Shown one piece after another: positions 50,201 to 61,632 of a stretch of DNA of 64,000 nt (within the stretch, counting starts at the first letter, position 1; each line of letters opens with the position of its first letter). A program made the position numbers and the translations under genes. Below the pieces are notes generated by a model. It did no database searches and was not told where the DNA came from. It saw only the letters and a program-made list of their open reading frames with translations. Source of the stretch: Macrocystis pyrifera (lineage: Eukaryota; Sar; Phaeophyceae; Laminariales; Laminariaceae); contig JASSKH010000026.1 in the NCBI GenBank assembly GCA_031763025.1, positions 4,359,429-4,423,428 of the forward strand, read 5' to 3'.

Positions 50201-51941
50201 CCCCACGCATCCCTTGTCCGTGTTTCATATTTGCGTCATCTTACTGAGGCGTTTCCTGGTTTTGAAACAAACGCAGATGCAAAAATAAAAGTCCAGCGAT
50301 CTATTGTACATAAAACACGCCGCTCTTTCCGATACATGAGGGGAGGTGGGACATCAAACGCACATCTTTACCCCAGCGGTTGCACGGCATGGTCGCCTTG
50401 GTGCGGTGCTTGTACTATTTGCTTGGGTAGGGGACTAACTTTGACTGCTTGATAGTGGTGCGTCGTATTTTAGCTACTGGAGTCTCTGTAACCCCAACAA
50501 CGAACCGTGTGCTGTTGGTTGTTTTCACGGCATACGTACAGGCTAGAACCTATCACGTAAATATCGGTACAGCAGTAGTATGTACCAGTTGCGAATAAAG
50601 CAGCACTCTGTCTGGCTACTTGTATCACTCACCACGAACCGACTACAGGTACGTGCCAATTCTGCAAAGAGCGGCACTTCTGGCTCGATACGTACAGCAG
50701 TACCTGGTACCGTACGGTTGGTCTGGTACAAAAAATAGCAGGACGATATTCGATACGAATTCGAAGTCACTACGAACACAATCGAAATGGTGCTCACGCA
50801 TGAGTACAGCGGTAGTCGCAGCTCATGAAATACTGCTATATCAATACCGGAGGTGCACCACTATTGCAGCACTTCACCGTAACCATGACTAAGCTTAACG
50901 CGGTAGTACGATACGAACGCGACACTGGAAAAAAGTGTCAAACGAAGAACAGGGCACAACAACTTCACATAATGACAGGTCGTACTCGTGCACTGCAAAG
51001 TGCGTCGTACACACAAGTGCTACAAAGTACAGGCGATGCTGCTATCAAATAGTACTTGATGCATGTAGCACCGTCTCCACCGAACGCTTCCCGGTGCCCA
51101 CGGCCTTCTGCAGGCGGGATCATCTGTATGGTGTAACCACAAAATAAGTCGATATCGCAACCACACAACCAATCTGCTATATCATATATAATGTATCTAT
51201 AATCCGGCACGACTACCAGGGTGCACTACACAGTACAATGAAACAACACAAACAGAACAATCAACCCCCACCTTGCGTCGGCCATCGATGTTAGTGTTGA
51301 GAATACGCAGGATGTGCTGGAACTCAGGCGAGATAACGAGCGACTGCCAAAAGAGAGCAGAGGGCGAGAGAGAGAGAGAGGAAGAGAGAGGGACACAAAA
51401 AGCAACAAAATACAACACAGAAAGGGAAGCAGGCGGTGAGCACTAGGTAAGCAGGGGTAAGGCAGACAAACTGGGCACCAAGGAAAGACCCAGAGCAAGG
51501 GTGAGCGTGGTTGCTCTAGGGATAGGCCTGCAGAGAGCAAAAGGTCACGAAGAGAGCTGTGTACTCTGTCCTATGTTTGTGTGTTCCCTCAGAGTGTAAC
51601 CATAAACCTCTCCCACGCCGCAACAACGACCAAGCTCCGTACTCAAATTAGCAACACAATCCCATTTTTTTCCCCCACTCTCTGCCTACGACGAGAAAGA
51701 GCTGCACTAGTTGCCTTATTCCTGGCCACGCGAGCACGAACAGAGGGGGAGTGAGACTCCACTCCCGACGCCTCCGCTCCCCAAGCCTGTGGTGTGGGGC
51801 TCGACATGGCCATCACAAGAATCCAGGGCCGGCCTGGCTTTGGCAATCGCCACTTTTCTGCAGCAAGCACTCTGAACTTAACCCAGTCCTACCCAACATA
51901 CCCGCCATCTCGTCTATGTAATCGTATCTGCGACGTACCAT
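47265..51941 (-). CDS. RPS18: 40S ribosomal protein S18 (uS13 family)
   Basis: Five exons give exactly 152 residues, the length usual for eukaryotic S18: 51941-51939 (ATG only), 51343-51272, 49695-49607, 48257-48069 and 47370-47265 (TAG). All introns are GT-AG and all phases agree. Diagnostic blocks are [60 protein letters not shown] and [15 protein letters not shown] near the C-terminus. The protein belongs to the head of the small ribosomal subunit and contacts the large subunit and P-site tRNA. The first intron follows the start codon directly, an arrangement often seen in ribosomal protein genes. The start is chosen because ATG sits immediately before a good donor (ATG/GTACGT) and the next exon begins in frame with SLVI. 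Confidence 0.97.
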
Positions 51942-52284
51942 AGCTCTGAGTCTCCGCCGACAGCCACCCTCCGAGAGCGACAGGAGATTGTGCCCGCGGC
52001 CATCCACAAACAGAGCCCTTATAATCTGGTTGGCGTTCTTATTTTAGATGTACCCGGGGTTGGGGTGTAAAGGGTTTCACCAGAGGGATTTGTATACGGG
52101 ATACAGGGGTATCTCGAGTTTGCCCGCGGAGTTCCCTGTGACTTGCGTCCCATTCGCCTGTCATCGCAGGAATTGCTCGAGACCTATCACATATCACGGC
52201 CCAGCACTGCGTTCAACGCGTGTCGCGTACTTCTACGCAAGGTGCTGCCAAATCGAGCTGAAGATACAGACCGAAACAAGCGCC
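51942..52284. promoter_or_regulatory. Shared divergent promoter region, RPS18 / SND1
   Basis: 343 bp separate the two start codons. It must contain both promoters and both 5' leaders unless an unseen leader exon exists. A TATAAGGGCTCTG sequence on the minus strand (near 52025-52013) is a possible TATA-like element for RPS18. A second ATG on the minus strand near 52004 is out of frame with RPS18. Confidence 0.6.
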
Positions 52285-55200
52285 ATGTCTCAAGGAACAG
52301 TCAAGGCCGTGCTGTCGGGTGACACCGTGCTCCTCCTGGGTGAGTAGCCACTGGCAAAGGCAGGCAGGGCGAGGCATATAGGCAGGCAGGCGGGTAGGCA
52401 GGCAGGCAGACAGACAGAGAAGTGCAGAGAGAGACGAGGGGAGGAGGGGAGAAATCCCCCATCCTCGCTCGACCCAAAAGCAAGATCGCTGCCTGCAGCC
52501 GACAGCGGGTCTATCCGTCCGAATCATCCTCGAGTCAGGTCATGTTCTTGTACCCGTACTACTGTTCCGCCAACCGCCGCCCCTGGCTCTGTTTGTTCTC
52601 CCCCGCACGTTCGTTCCCATCTCGACCCCTCTCCTGTCCTGCTCGGCAGGCCGCGGAGGAGCCCATGGTCCCCCTCCCGAGATGCAGCTATCGCTGGCGT
52701 CCCTTCAAGCCCCGAAGCTCGGCCGCGCCCCGGGCATCCCCGACGAGCAGTTTGCCTGGGATAGCCGCGAGTTCTTGCGGAAGAAGTGCATCGGAAAGCA
52801 GGTACAATTTTACTGTACCATAGTAGTGGGTGTGGAGTGGTGCGCAGTGCGCAATTCGCAGAGAGGACAAGAGTAGGACAGGCCGAATAGCAAAAGCAAG
52901 AAGCGAGCGGGCGAAAGAGCGGGTGGATCGTGTACGAGTACGTCTCTTCGCAAACACGGCGTGCCTTCGGAGCATCCGGTGATATGAGCTGGAGGAGTTG
53001 GTTTTGAATCCACCTCGGCCGCCGGGCGATTGTAAGCGACCTCCCCTGCCCCTGGTTACATAACGATCCTTTTCCGGTCTATCGTGCGGTTGGGCCGCCG
53101 ACTCTCTTCGGTGTCTCTTGTGGTGTCGCCGGGTGTATGGTGTACCGTTCGAGAACCCAGCTAATCACGCGTTGCATGCACCCAACAATTCGCCACCATC
53201 TCTGCTGTATTATCAAGACCCGTGCAACGCTCTGGTGCGGGCATGCCTCCGTTCGATTGTGCCGAGAGACGGCTCTGTATGTAAGGTGGCAGCATCAATA
53301 GTTGTTTCCGTTCATACCTGGTACAGTATATTCGCGACTTGCGGCGTAACTGCTGCTGCCGCCGCCACCGCCCCTGCTGCTGGTGCATGACACCGATCGA
53401 ATCTACTTTCACGCCCGTGTCGGGCACACCTCACCGATCGGTGTGACTGCTGACTTTTGATGTGTCGAAAATACAATTTGTTGCTGTACCAAGTAGCTAA
53501 ATGCACTGAACTGCTGATGTTGGCCTTGGTTTCTTCGTGCTCAGGTGACTTTCAAGGTTGAGTTTCAGGCAGGAGCCAGCGGGCGCAGCTTCGGCTGGGT
53601 GAAGCTCAACGGCGATAGCCTGGCCGCGGCCGTGGCCTCGCAAGGGTGGGCTCGGGTGAAGGACCAAGGAACCTCCAGCAAGAGCTCGGAGCTCGACGAG
53701 CTGGTGAGATGAACCGAAAGACGAGCAGACACGATACAGACACAGGCAGACCAGACTGTACGCAGACAAGACTCAGACAGATAGGACTACATCTGTAGAC
53801 GAAACGAGACAGGAAACAACGCAAGCTATCAGTTGATGCGTCGCCAATTGATACATGGCCAATTGACTAATCGCCGAAATTTGACACTATGTGGATTCAC
53901 GCACGTATGCGTGAAGATGTGAGTATTTATGTTATATACGTACAATGTGCCAGTACCGGCCCTTGAAGAAACAGAGGTCCTGGCCCAGGCCGGACTTTTT
54001 ATTTTTGAACGGGTTGTGTTCCACATTAACTTCAAGTATACCGCTCCCGATTTGGTGCTTTTTAATACCACGTAAGAGGCTCTTGTATCGTAAGAGGGCC
54101 GGTAGTGTGTGGTGTGTACAGTAGACGTGAAAGTCGATCATTGAGAACGTCCCTGCTGAGAGATTCATGCCTTGTCGGCTTGTCGGCGGCATCCACCGAT
54201 CGTCGATGATCGTGGTTTCGCTGTTCTGTTGATTATCTCTCGTTAGCTCTTGATATTTCGCAAGCAAGTCTACGTACAGCAGCAGTATATAGCAGTCTAC
54301 CAGAAGAGTAAATCACAGCAGTCGGAAAGCTGACCAACGGAAAGTCGATCGGAGTGGGTCCCAGGATGACAGGTGGCAGCAAGTTGTTTTCTGTTGACCA
54401 ATCACGATCGTACCCGTATCCTGTCAAATATATAGATATTATCATAGGAATTAGGTACTTCGGGCGCGTTTAGTTATACAATCATGTCACGAAAACGCAC
54501 AAGGAGTCGGCCTCGGTCTAGTCTACAGGTCGGTCGGTCGGTCGTCAGTCGTTCGGTCGGCGGTCGGTTCGGTTGCGGTTCGGGCGCTCGGGGTGGGTCC
54601 GAAGTTGAATATATAGCAGCCCGGTGTTGGGTGTTGACCAATCATATTCATACCCGTACCATATTCATGTTGATGGTATCATATACCTGGTATGATATGT
54701 ACTGTACGTTAAAATACTCAGGGCTTGGCACTGGCCTCCTCAATGAATAGATATTATACTGACTCTGTCAACAACGTACTGTGAAAAGAGGAGACACAAC
54801 TTACTACCCTGCGCCCCAATGGTAGGAGCGACGCAGTAAAAGTAAAAGAGGAGAGTCATTCATGATGCGCGTGCGCGACCACCAGTATGCTGATGAATTG
54901 GAGGAGCAAGTCAACCTGCATGCGACTCGCCGAATACCTCCCGTTTCGCTTCGCAAAGCTTTGTGTAGGTAATGCCCTCCTGGTCGGTGAAAACCCGGCG
55001 TGCTTCTCCGTCCCGGCATTGCAGGGATGCGAGGGTCTATGGTCGTACGTACGACTACGGCCATGCATGACACGAGTGACATGAGTACACCCCTTCGCCC
55101 CCCCTCTACCGCCTTTAGAACTCTACACACTCTTTTTCCGGACAAACTACGTACTCGGAATTGGTGAGGGGTCATTTTTACAGTGTGAAGTAAAAGGGTT

Positions 55201-58200
55201 AACACCCCCATTCACCCGCCCTCTTCCACGCCCCACCCCTCTCCCGCTCGCGTTCTTCTTGCATCTCGTATCGTGGCCCACCGCTCCTCTCCTGTCCTTC
55301 CCCCTGTTCTGCTGTGATTGATTGAAGGTTGAGCTCGGGAAGGCCGCCGAGACGGCCAAGCTCGGCGTCTACACGGACGACAGCGCCAAGCAGGCAGCGG
55401 GGGTGAGTGCGACGGTTGACGATTGGCGCCTGAGTGCGTCGTCCTTTCATTGGCTGAGCCTGGGTGTGCCGTAATTTCGTTGGCCAAACTGGTTCCGGAC
55501 GCGGCTTTGCCTCTCCGATATGGAGGGGCGTTATGAGGAGAGGGAAGGGATGGGGAGGGGGGGGTTGGCAACCCATACCGTCCGATGTGCGTGCTCGTTA
55601 TCGCCCTGATCGGCGTATGCTTGTTTGGCTGCGGTATTGTTTTTTTGCCTAGTTGCCTTCTTCTACGAAGAAATATTTATAGTGTATATATATAATGTAT
55701 TCCTCTACAGCAGTACTCGAAACTCGCAAACACAAGGGCGGCACGGTCGGGGTTGGTGACTCGACCGAAGAAGGTAGCAACGAGAAACAACGCAGAAGCG
55801 ACATCGTTTTTATTTCGGGAATATTTAACTTGAGTCGTTCACCACAATGCAGCTCATGCAAGTATCTCTGTTGCAGCGGCATTAACGGCTTAGGCGTGTC
55901 AGCTTCCAGTCTGCCTGATTGACTGCCTGCTTGAACCTTACCATGGCTCCCCCTCCCCTCTTTTCCTTTGCCTTGGCCTCCCTCCCTCCCTTCCCGCCTT
56001 CCCCCCTTCCCCCCTCCTCCCCTCTCTTCCTTCTGGTGGCCTGTTGTCTGGCCGTACCTTTTTATGGCTTATTTGTCGTACCGGTACGATCGGAAGCAGA
56101 ACCGCGAGGTGAAGTGGACTGATGTGGACGGTGTGGCTGTCCTGGCGGCTCACAAGGGGGTGCCGGTAAAGGCCACGATTGAACATATGAGGGACGGCTC
56201 GAGCTACCGGTGAGGGTTGTTTTGCTATGCAACCTCCGTCCCGGCATTGTAGGGACGCGAGGGTCGTTTTACGACTACGGCCATGCACGATAATGAGTAC
56301 ACCCCCCCCCCCCCCCCCCGGTCTATATGCATACCACTGTGGCCATGCATCATAGTGAATACACCCCCACCCCCACTCTCACCCAGCCTCCTACTGACCC
56401 CCTCACCCCATACCTTCCTGTGCCGCCCTCTCCCCCCCGTCCTCCTACCCTCCTTGCGTTACATCCCAGGGCTTTGCTCCACGACTCGTGGACCATGATC
56501 TCCTTCAGCCTCGCCGGAGTGGCGTGTCCGAGGATGAACGCCCCCGCGCGCCGCCCTCCGCCCGCGGCCAACGCTGCCGCGGCGGTAGCCTCCGCTTCGG
56601 CGGCGAAGACGGCCGGGATGTCCGCCGCCTCCATCGTGGCGGGCAGTCTTCCGGTCGCGAGGGCTGCCAACGGTTCGGCGAACGGTAGCGGTGGGGCGGC
56701 GGGGAGCCCCCCGCCCCCGCCTCAGCCGGAGCCGCACGCCGCGGAGGCCAAGTATTTCTCCGAGGTGAGAGGCAATTACCAGCAACAGCAGCAACAGCAA
56801 CACGACAGAGTCTTATTATAAGGGGGACAGCAACACGACAGTCTATTTATTGATGAGGAGATACCTGGCATTGTATGCTGTACGTACCTGATACGTAGTG
56901 CAGAAGCTGGCAGAAGAACTATAAATAGCGTTTTTTTTTTTTTTTTTTTTTTTTTCACCGCGCGTGATACGACCACAGGTAACATCATACCAGGTGAGAT
57001 GAGAGAGGGGGGTTCGTGCGTGGGTGGGTGTTGCAGAGGGGTTGACCCCCTCCGGGACCCAGATTCAGTTACCTTAACCCTTTTACTGTAAGACTGCAGT
57101 CCCGTTTTGAGGACTAACCACTCTAACTCTAAGTACTGTGTCCCCAAAACGGGACTGCGGGACTGGGTCCTAAAAAAGATCGTAATACTGGGTGATTTCG
57201 TAATGTTTTTTGCCCGCCTATACGTGGGAGAGTGTGCGCGCGCACAAGTGCAGGTACTGTGAAGTATCACGCTGTTTTCCCGCGCGTCGTGCAGCTATTA
57301 CGGGGGGCCATAGTAAAAGGGACCAAATTTTGCTAGTAAAAATAGGGAAATATATAGGTTTTTGTGTGTACCGTAGGTGCTATTTGCTATGGTCCTCCGT
57401 AATAGCTATTACGGGGGTCCATAGTTAACGGGACCAAATTTTGTTAGTAAAAATACGTAAGTATATAGGTTTTTGTATACCATAGGTCCTGTTAACTATG
57501 GACTCCCGTAATAGCTAGCTATTAAATACCTGGTAGCTACCTTGCATGTTGTAATTTCGGTTGCTAAGGTTAAGCTCCCTTGTATTGTCGGAACTGCTAA
57601 AGTTTATCGATGGCCAACCGTACCAGTCAGTGGCCGATCGACGCGCTGCTGCTGCTGCTGCTATTGGCCAGTTTTTTTTGTCGTCGTTGATGTTGTTGTC
57701 GGCATTTTTTCGTTGTTTTAAGGAAGGCCCGAAAGAGAGGTTCTATCACCAGCGCTATTACGGGGGACCATAGTAAATAGGGCCTACGGTACACACGAAA
57801 ACCTATGCATTTTCATATTTTTACTATTACGGGGGTCCATAGTTAACGGGACCAAATTTTGTTAGTAAAAATAGGTAAATATATAGGTTTTTATGTATAC
57901 CATAGGTCCTATCAACTATGTACCCCCGTAATAACAATATTTGGTCCTATTTACTATGGTCCCCCGTAATAGTATGAATGGCCCTTTTAGGCCAAACTGC
58001 CGTCCGCTTTGGGGAAAAACCACACAAATTCTGACTAGTTTGTCCCCAAAACGGGACTGCAGCACTAAAAGGGTGCCCCCTGTTTTCCGGCGGAGAACGG
58101 AACGGTTCGCTTTTTTCTTGTTTTGGTCATTTTTTTTCCTTTTAAGGATAGACCCAATATATAGAGAGTTTTTTCCTTGTTTTAGTTATTTTTTTTCGTT

Positions 58201-59670
58201 TGGAGGAAGGCCCAATAATTGAGGGGTTATATGTAGAGCACTATATCGCTTGCTTACGGGTGGCCCTCGTTTTTTTTTTCCGACCTACAGTATTACGGGG
58301 AGGGGGGCATCGTAAATGGGACCAAACATTGTTAGTAAAAATAGGTAAATATATAGGTTTTTGTGTACCGTAGGTCCTATTTACTGTGGTCCTCCGCAAT
58401 AGGATGCTTCGCTTTTCGTAGGCGGTGTCTCCCCCGCCGTCCGTTCGAGCCGACGGCGAAAGCAACTGGTTCGTTTTTTCGTTTTTTCTCTCTCGCCCTA
58501 GGCCCTCTTTTTGCTTTTTTTTTTTCTTGCCTCTTGGTTGTACTTGTTTTTGGTGTTTGTTGTCTGATGAGTCGTGGCCCTCGTCCACTGGAGGCGTGTC
58601 GAGCGCCACAGATCTCTCCTTCGTTCGGCCCCTGCCGCGAATGCCTTATCAAGTCTTCGTATCATATGATACTACATGTACAGGAGGCTATTTTGCGTAT
58701 GATTTTTCGTTTCGGTTTTATGGTCCTCCTTCTGTGTTGTTCGTTTTTTGCCCTCTCTTGATTGTCTTGTTATCTGTTTTTCGTTTTCCTGCACTTTTTC
58801 CGTCTCTTGCTTTTCCCCTTGTCTGCCTTTTATTTTGTTCTTTTTATTCTCATTATTTTTAACATTCGTACATTTTTATTTTCCCACACGCAATTAATCC
58901 ATCAACCATCGTCCGTCCCTCCGGGCAAATCCCCCCCCCCCCCCCCCCCCCCCCCCCCAAAGGACGAGCTGGAATAAGGTGGGATGGCGTAGTTGAGAAA
59001 GTATGGAAGGATCTAGGGGGAAACCAAGTAGAGATGATGTCGGCCGGGAAGTTTGGGAGGTACAAGGCAGAAGTAGAAGAAAGGATAGAAAGAAGGGAAA
59101 GGCTAGCGCTAAGAAACAAAGTGGAATCGGAAAAACACTTAGAGATATACGGGGGATTGAGGGAAGGAATAGGAATGAAAACGTATTTGCATGGCCCAAT
59201 GGACTTCGCGAAAACGCTGAAACTGCGCTTTCGTGTAGGGGCCTGGACCTGCCAGAAAGAAGAAAGAGGTACACCAGTAGCCGGGAAGAGGAGGAAGTAG
59301 ACGCACAGATGTGCCCGTGTGGCAAAGCAATAGAGAGTAGAACTCACATAGTAGGAGAATGTGAAATATACAAGGAGGAACGGGATGTGTTCGAAGAGAT
59401 GAGGAAAATAGACGAATGTGACATGGAGGAGTTTGATACAATGAATAGCAGCGAGAAAATGATCGCTATCCTAGGAGATAGATGGTGGCCACAGGAAGCC
59501 ATACAGGAAGGGGATAAGACTAGCAAAAAGTTTCTATGTAATTTATGGAAACAACGTAATGAGCGCCCAATTGTTGGAGGTGTCTCTATTAGGAGTAGGA
59601 ACGGTGCTCCGTCTCGAAAGGGATGCGTGGTCAATGGTCAAATGACTAAGGCAAGCAACAAATGAGTACG

Positions 59671-59706
<36 letters not shown>

Positions 59707-61632
59707 GCAGATTCGCCTCCTGCACCGCGAAGTGAACCTCCTCCTCCAGGGCGTCGACAAGCAGGGCAACCTCTTCGGCGCCGTCCTCCACCCCAAGGGG
59801 GACGTCCGCCACGAGCTCCTCAAGCAGGGCCTCGCCCGCATGGTGGACTGGAGCCTGGTCTACGTCACCCGCGCCGACGCGCTCGCCATGAGGCAAGCAG
59901 AGAACGAGGGCAAGCGCGCCAAGCTGAGGCTGTGGAGGGAGTGGTCCGCCCCCCAGATCGACGGAGAAGCGGACTACCCCGGGGTGGTGGTGGAGGTGCA
60001 CAGCGGCGACCAGATAAGCGTCTCCGTTCCGGGAGGGCCCGTGGGGCAGGAGCGGCGCCTGGCACTCAGCTCCATCCGGGCGCCGCGAGTGGGGAACCCA
60101 AGGCGCGGGGTGGAGGACGAGCCGTGGGCGGTTGAAGCCCGGGAGGCCTTGAGGAAGATGGTGATCGGGAGGTCGGTGAAGGTGGTGGTGGATTACCAGA
60201 GGGACATCCCGAAGGGCAACGGGGAGACCTCAGAGAAGAGGGCGTTCGCGACGGTGACGGTTGCAGGTGGTGCCGCTGGGGTCGGCGGGAAATGCTTGCA
60301 GGAGGTGTTGGTGGAGATGGGGATGGCGGGCGTGGCGCGGCTGAGGCAGGATGACCCGAGGACCGAGCACTACGATGCCATCGTGGCAGCGGAGGCGGTG
60401 GCGAAGGCGGCCAAGAAGGGGATGCACTCCGGAGGTGTGGGAAAGTGTACTTTATCTGTTTTATGTTTTTTTTTTCGTGTTATGTTTTTGTTTTTGTTGT
60501 TGTGCACCCCCGTTGGGACCCCGAGGTAGCGGTCAAAACAAGGATGTTACGGGGGGCCATAGTAAGTAGGACCTACGGTACACACAAAACCTATATGTTT
60601 ACCTATTTTTACTAACAATATTTGGTCCTATTTACTATGGTCCCCCGTAATAGCACGTTTTGGTGTTATTCGCTGTCTATGTAGGAGCAACGTGACCGGC
60701 CCAGCAGTACGGGTGGAATCGCGTTGCGCCCCCATGCCGTGCGGCTTAGGGTCGTTCTTATCCGAGAGCTTTTTCCCATAATTTCCAGGTTTTTTTTTCG
60801 CGCAATTTTTTAATATTCCAGATTTTCCAGACTTTTTTTTTTTTTTCCAAATATGTGAAATTTAACAGACATTATTTTTTTTGCTTCTGGAGGATTGCAC
60901 AAATAGTGACAGAACGCCTCCGTATCTTGATACGTGAATGTATATCAGGTAGGATGGTATTTTTTTTTTGTCGTAATTAGTCGCTGCCAGGGATGGAAAT
61001 CGTTTTTTTTCCCATCATTTTTGTTTGAATGTTCATGTGGGGATGACCTCAACGGGGCGTGACTTTTGAAACACTGCCGTGGTGACACGAGGGTCGGAAG
61101 TGTTTTTTTTTCCCATCGTTTTTTTTTTGTGTGTGTATGTGTGTTCCCCCCCCTTCCATGTGGTCATGTGGGGAAGACCAGGGGCGCCTTTTCCGGAGCA
61201 CTGCCGTGTTGACAGTCGGGCCGTGATGTACTATTACTCCTAACCTCTGCTTGGTGTCCCATGCAGGCCTCGACCGTTCGCCTGTCCCCCCCTCGCCCCC
61301 GCTGCAAAAGTGTCCATGTATGTACTACCAGGGTATATGAAAAAACAACGTAACGAGCGCCCAAATATTGGAGGTGTCTCTAGTAGGAGTAGGAATGGTG
61401 CCGATTGGGATGCGTGGTCAATGGTCAGATGACTAAGGCAGACAACAAATGAGTTCCTCTCCTCCCTCCTCTCCCGTTTCGTCCACGAATTTTCGCAGTC
61501 TCTCCGCCGGCGCACCGTCTGACCGACCTCTGCGGCGACTCTAAGAAGGCGAAGACGTACATGAACTTCTTGGTTCGCCAGGGGACCGTGAAGGCGATCG
61601 TCGAGCACGTATTCGGGGGCAGTCGATTTAAG
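52285..61632 (+). CDS. SND1: Tudor-SN / SND1 nuclease-domain protein, 5' part
   Basis: Eight exons, all GT-AG with matching phases: 52285-52339, 52650-52801, 53545-53703, 55328-55402, 56109-56209, 56470-56764, 59711-60434 and 61499-61632. They encode the first 565 residues; the rest (remaining SN domains and the Tudor domain) lies past the right edge. SN1 starts VKAVLSGDTVLL and includes DSREFLRKKCIGKQ; SN2 starts at VKATIEHMRDGSSYR; SN3 includes GVVVEVHSGDQISV, RLALSSIRAPR and LRQDDPRTEHYDAI; SN4 starts KAIVEHVFGGSRFK. Tudor-SN acts in RNA metabolism: RISC, stress granules, splicing and transcription co-activation. Exon 6 carries an Ala/Pro/Gly-rich insert of about 55 residues inside SN2, not seen in the animal protein. 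The ATG matches the usual N-terminus of the family. Confidence 0.96.
54990..55093 (+). mobile_element. C-tailed retroposon copy
   Basis: Starts near GTCCCGGCATTGCAGGGATG, continues through GACTACGGCCATGCATGACA and ends ATGAGTACACCCC. Lies in SND1 intron 3. Confidence 0.7.
56234..56314 (+). mobile_element. C-tailed retroposon copy with long C run
   Basis: GTCCCGGCATTGTAGGGACG to GACTACGGCCATGCACGATA, then ATGAGTACA and a C run to 56319. A partial second end (GTGGCCATGCATCATAGTGA then ATACACCCCC) follows at 56338-56370. Both lie in SND1 intron 5, 100-160 bp before exon 6. Confidence 0.75.
57075..57168. mobile_element. 95-bp palindromic element copy
   Basis: AACCCTTTTACTGTAAGACT with GCAGTCCCGTTTTGAGGAC on the left and TGTCCCCAAAACGGGACTGC on the right. 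Confidence 0.7.
57298..57402. mobile_element. 105-bp TA-flanked MITE, copy 3
   Basis: TTACGGGGGGCCATAGTAAA to CCGTAA, TA on both sides. Copy 4 follows after four bases. Confidence 0.85.
57409..57511. mobile_element. 105-bp TA-flanked MITE, copy 4
   Basis: TTACGGGGGTCCATAGTTAA to CCCGTAA, TA on both sides, next to copy 3 in the same orientation. Confidence 0.85.
57758..57969. mobile_element. 105-bp MITE, copy 5, split by copy 6
   Basis: Left part 57758-57826 and right part 57934-57969 together give one full element in reverse orientation. The internal TTTTACTAACAATA seen intact at about 60607-60620 is split at its TA. Confidence 0.88.
57827..57931. mobile_element. 105-bp MITE, copy 6, nested in copy 5
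   Basis: Complete element with TA at 57825-57826 and 57932-57933. The host copy's single TA has been duplicated, which shows the insertion directly. Confidence 0.9.
57980..58074. mobile_element. 95-bp palindromic element copy
   Basis: GCCCTTTTAGGCCAAACTGC on the left and TTTGTCCCCAAAACGGGACT with AAAAGGG on the right; the left arm is diverged. Confidence 0.7.
58293..58399. mobile_element. 105-bp TA-flanked MITE, copy 7
   Basis: TTACGGGGAGGGGGGCATCG to CCTCCGCAA with TA on both sides; diverged ends. Confidence 0.75.
58962..59704 (+). mobile_element. 5'-truncated LINE fragment with poly-C tail
   Basis: The fragment encodes the C-terminal end of a LINE reverse-transcriptase polyprotein. A first frame (WDGVVEKVWKDL ... 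LKLRFRVG) breaks near 59237 by a one-base shift in a GGGG run and continues in a second frame with the zinc-knuckle CPCGKAIESRTHIVGEC and the terminal ILGDRWWPQ and QRNERPIVGGVSIRSRN blocks. It stops at TGA after QMTKASNK and is followed by GTACG and 34 C. The upstream side abuts another run of 28 C (58931-58958). It sits in SND1 intron 6 and its tail ends six bases before exon 7. It is a dead copy: truncated and frameshifted. Confidence 0.8.
60547..60650. mobile_element. 105-bp MITE, copy 8 (reverse)
   Basis: TTACGGGGGGCCATAGTAAG to TCCCCCGTAA; TA on the right, TG on the left. It contains the uninterrupted internal sequence used to read the nested pair at 57.8 kb. Confidence 0.8.
60700..61345. 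other. SND1 intron 7, T-rich sequence
   Basis: Many poly-T runs and two diverged copies of a segment with TTTTTTTCCCATC and GTGGGGA blocks (near 60995-61050 and 61105-61175). No gene is supported. Confidence 0.5.
61345..61452 (+). mobile_element. LINE 3' end fragment
   Basis: Corresponds to the last 100 bases of the LINE fragment at 59.6 kb (ACGAGCGCCCAAATATTGGA, GGAGTAGGAATGGTGCC, ATGCGTGGTCAATGGTCAGA, AACAAATGAGT) with a small deletion. It ends 47 bases before SND1 exon 8; its C tail is now a CT-rich tract. Confidence 0.75.

Noticed and set aside
59003-59665. Host gene of 220 residues in SND1 intron 6
   Set aside because: It is the end of a LINE polyprotein with a frameshift near 59237 and a poly-C tail.
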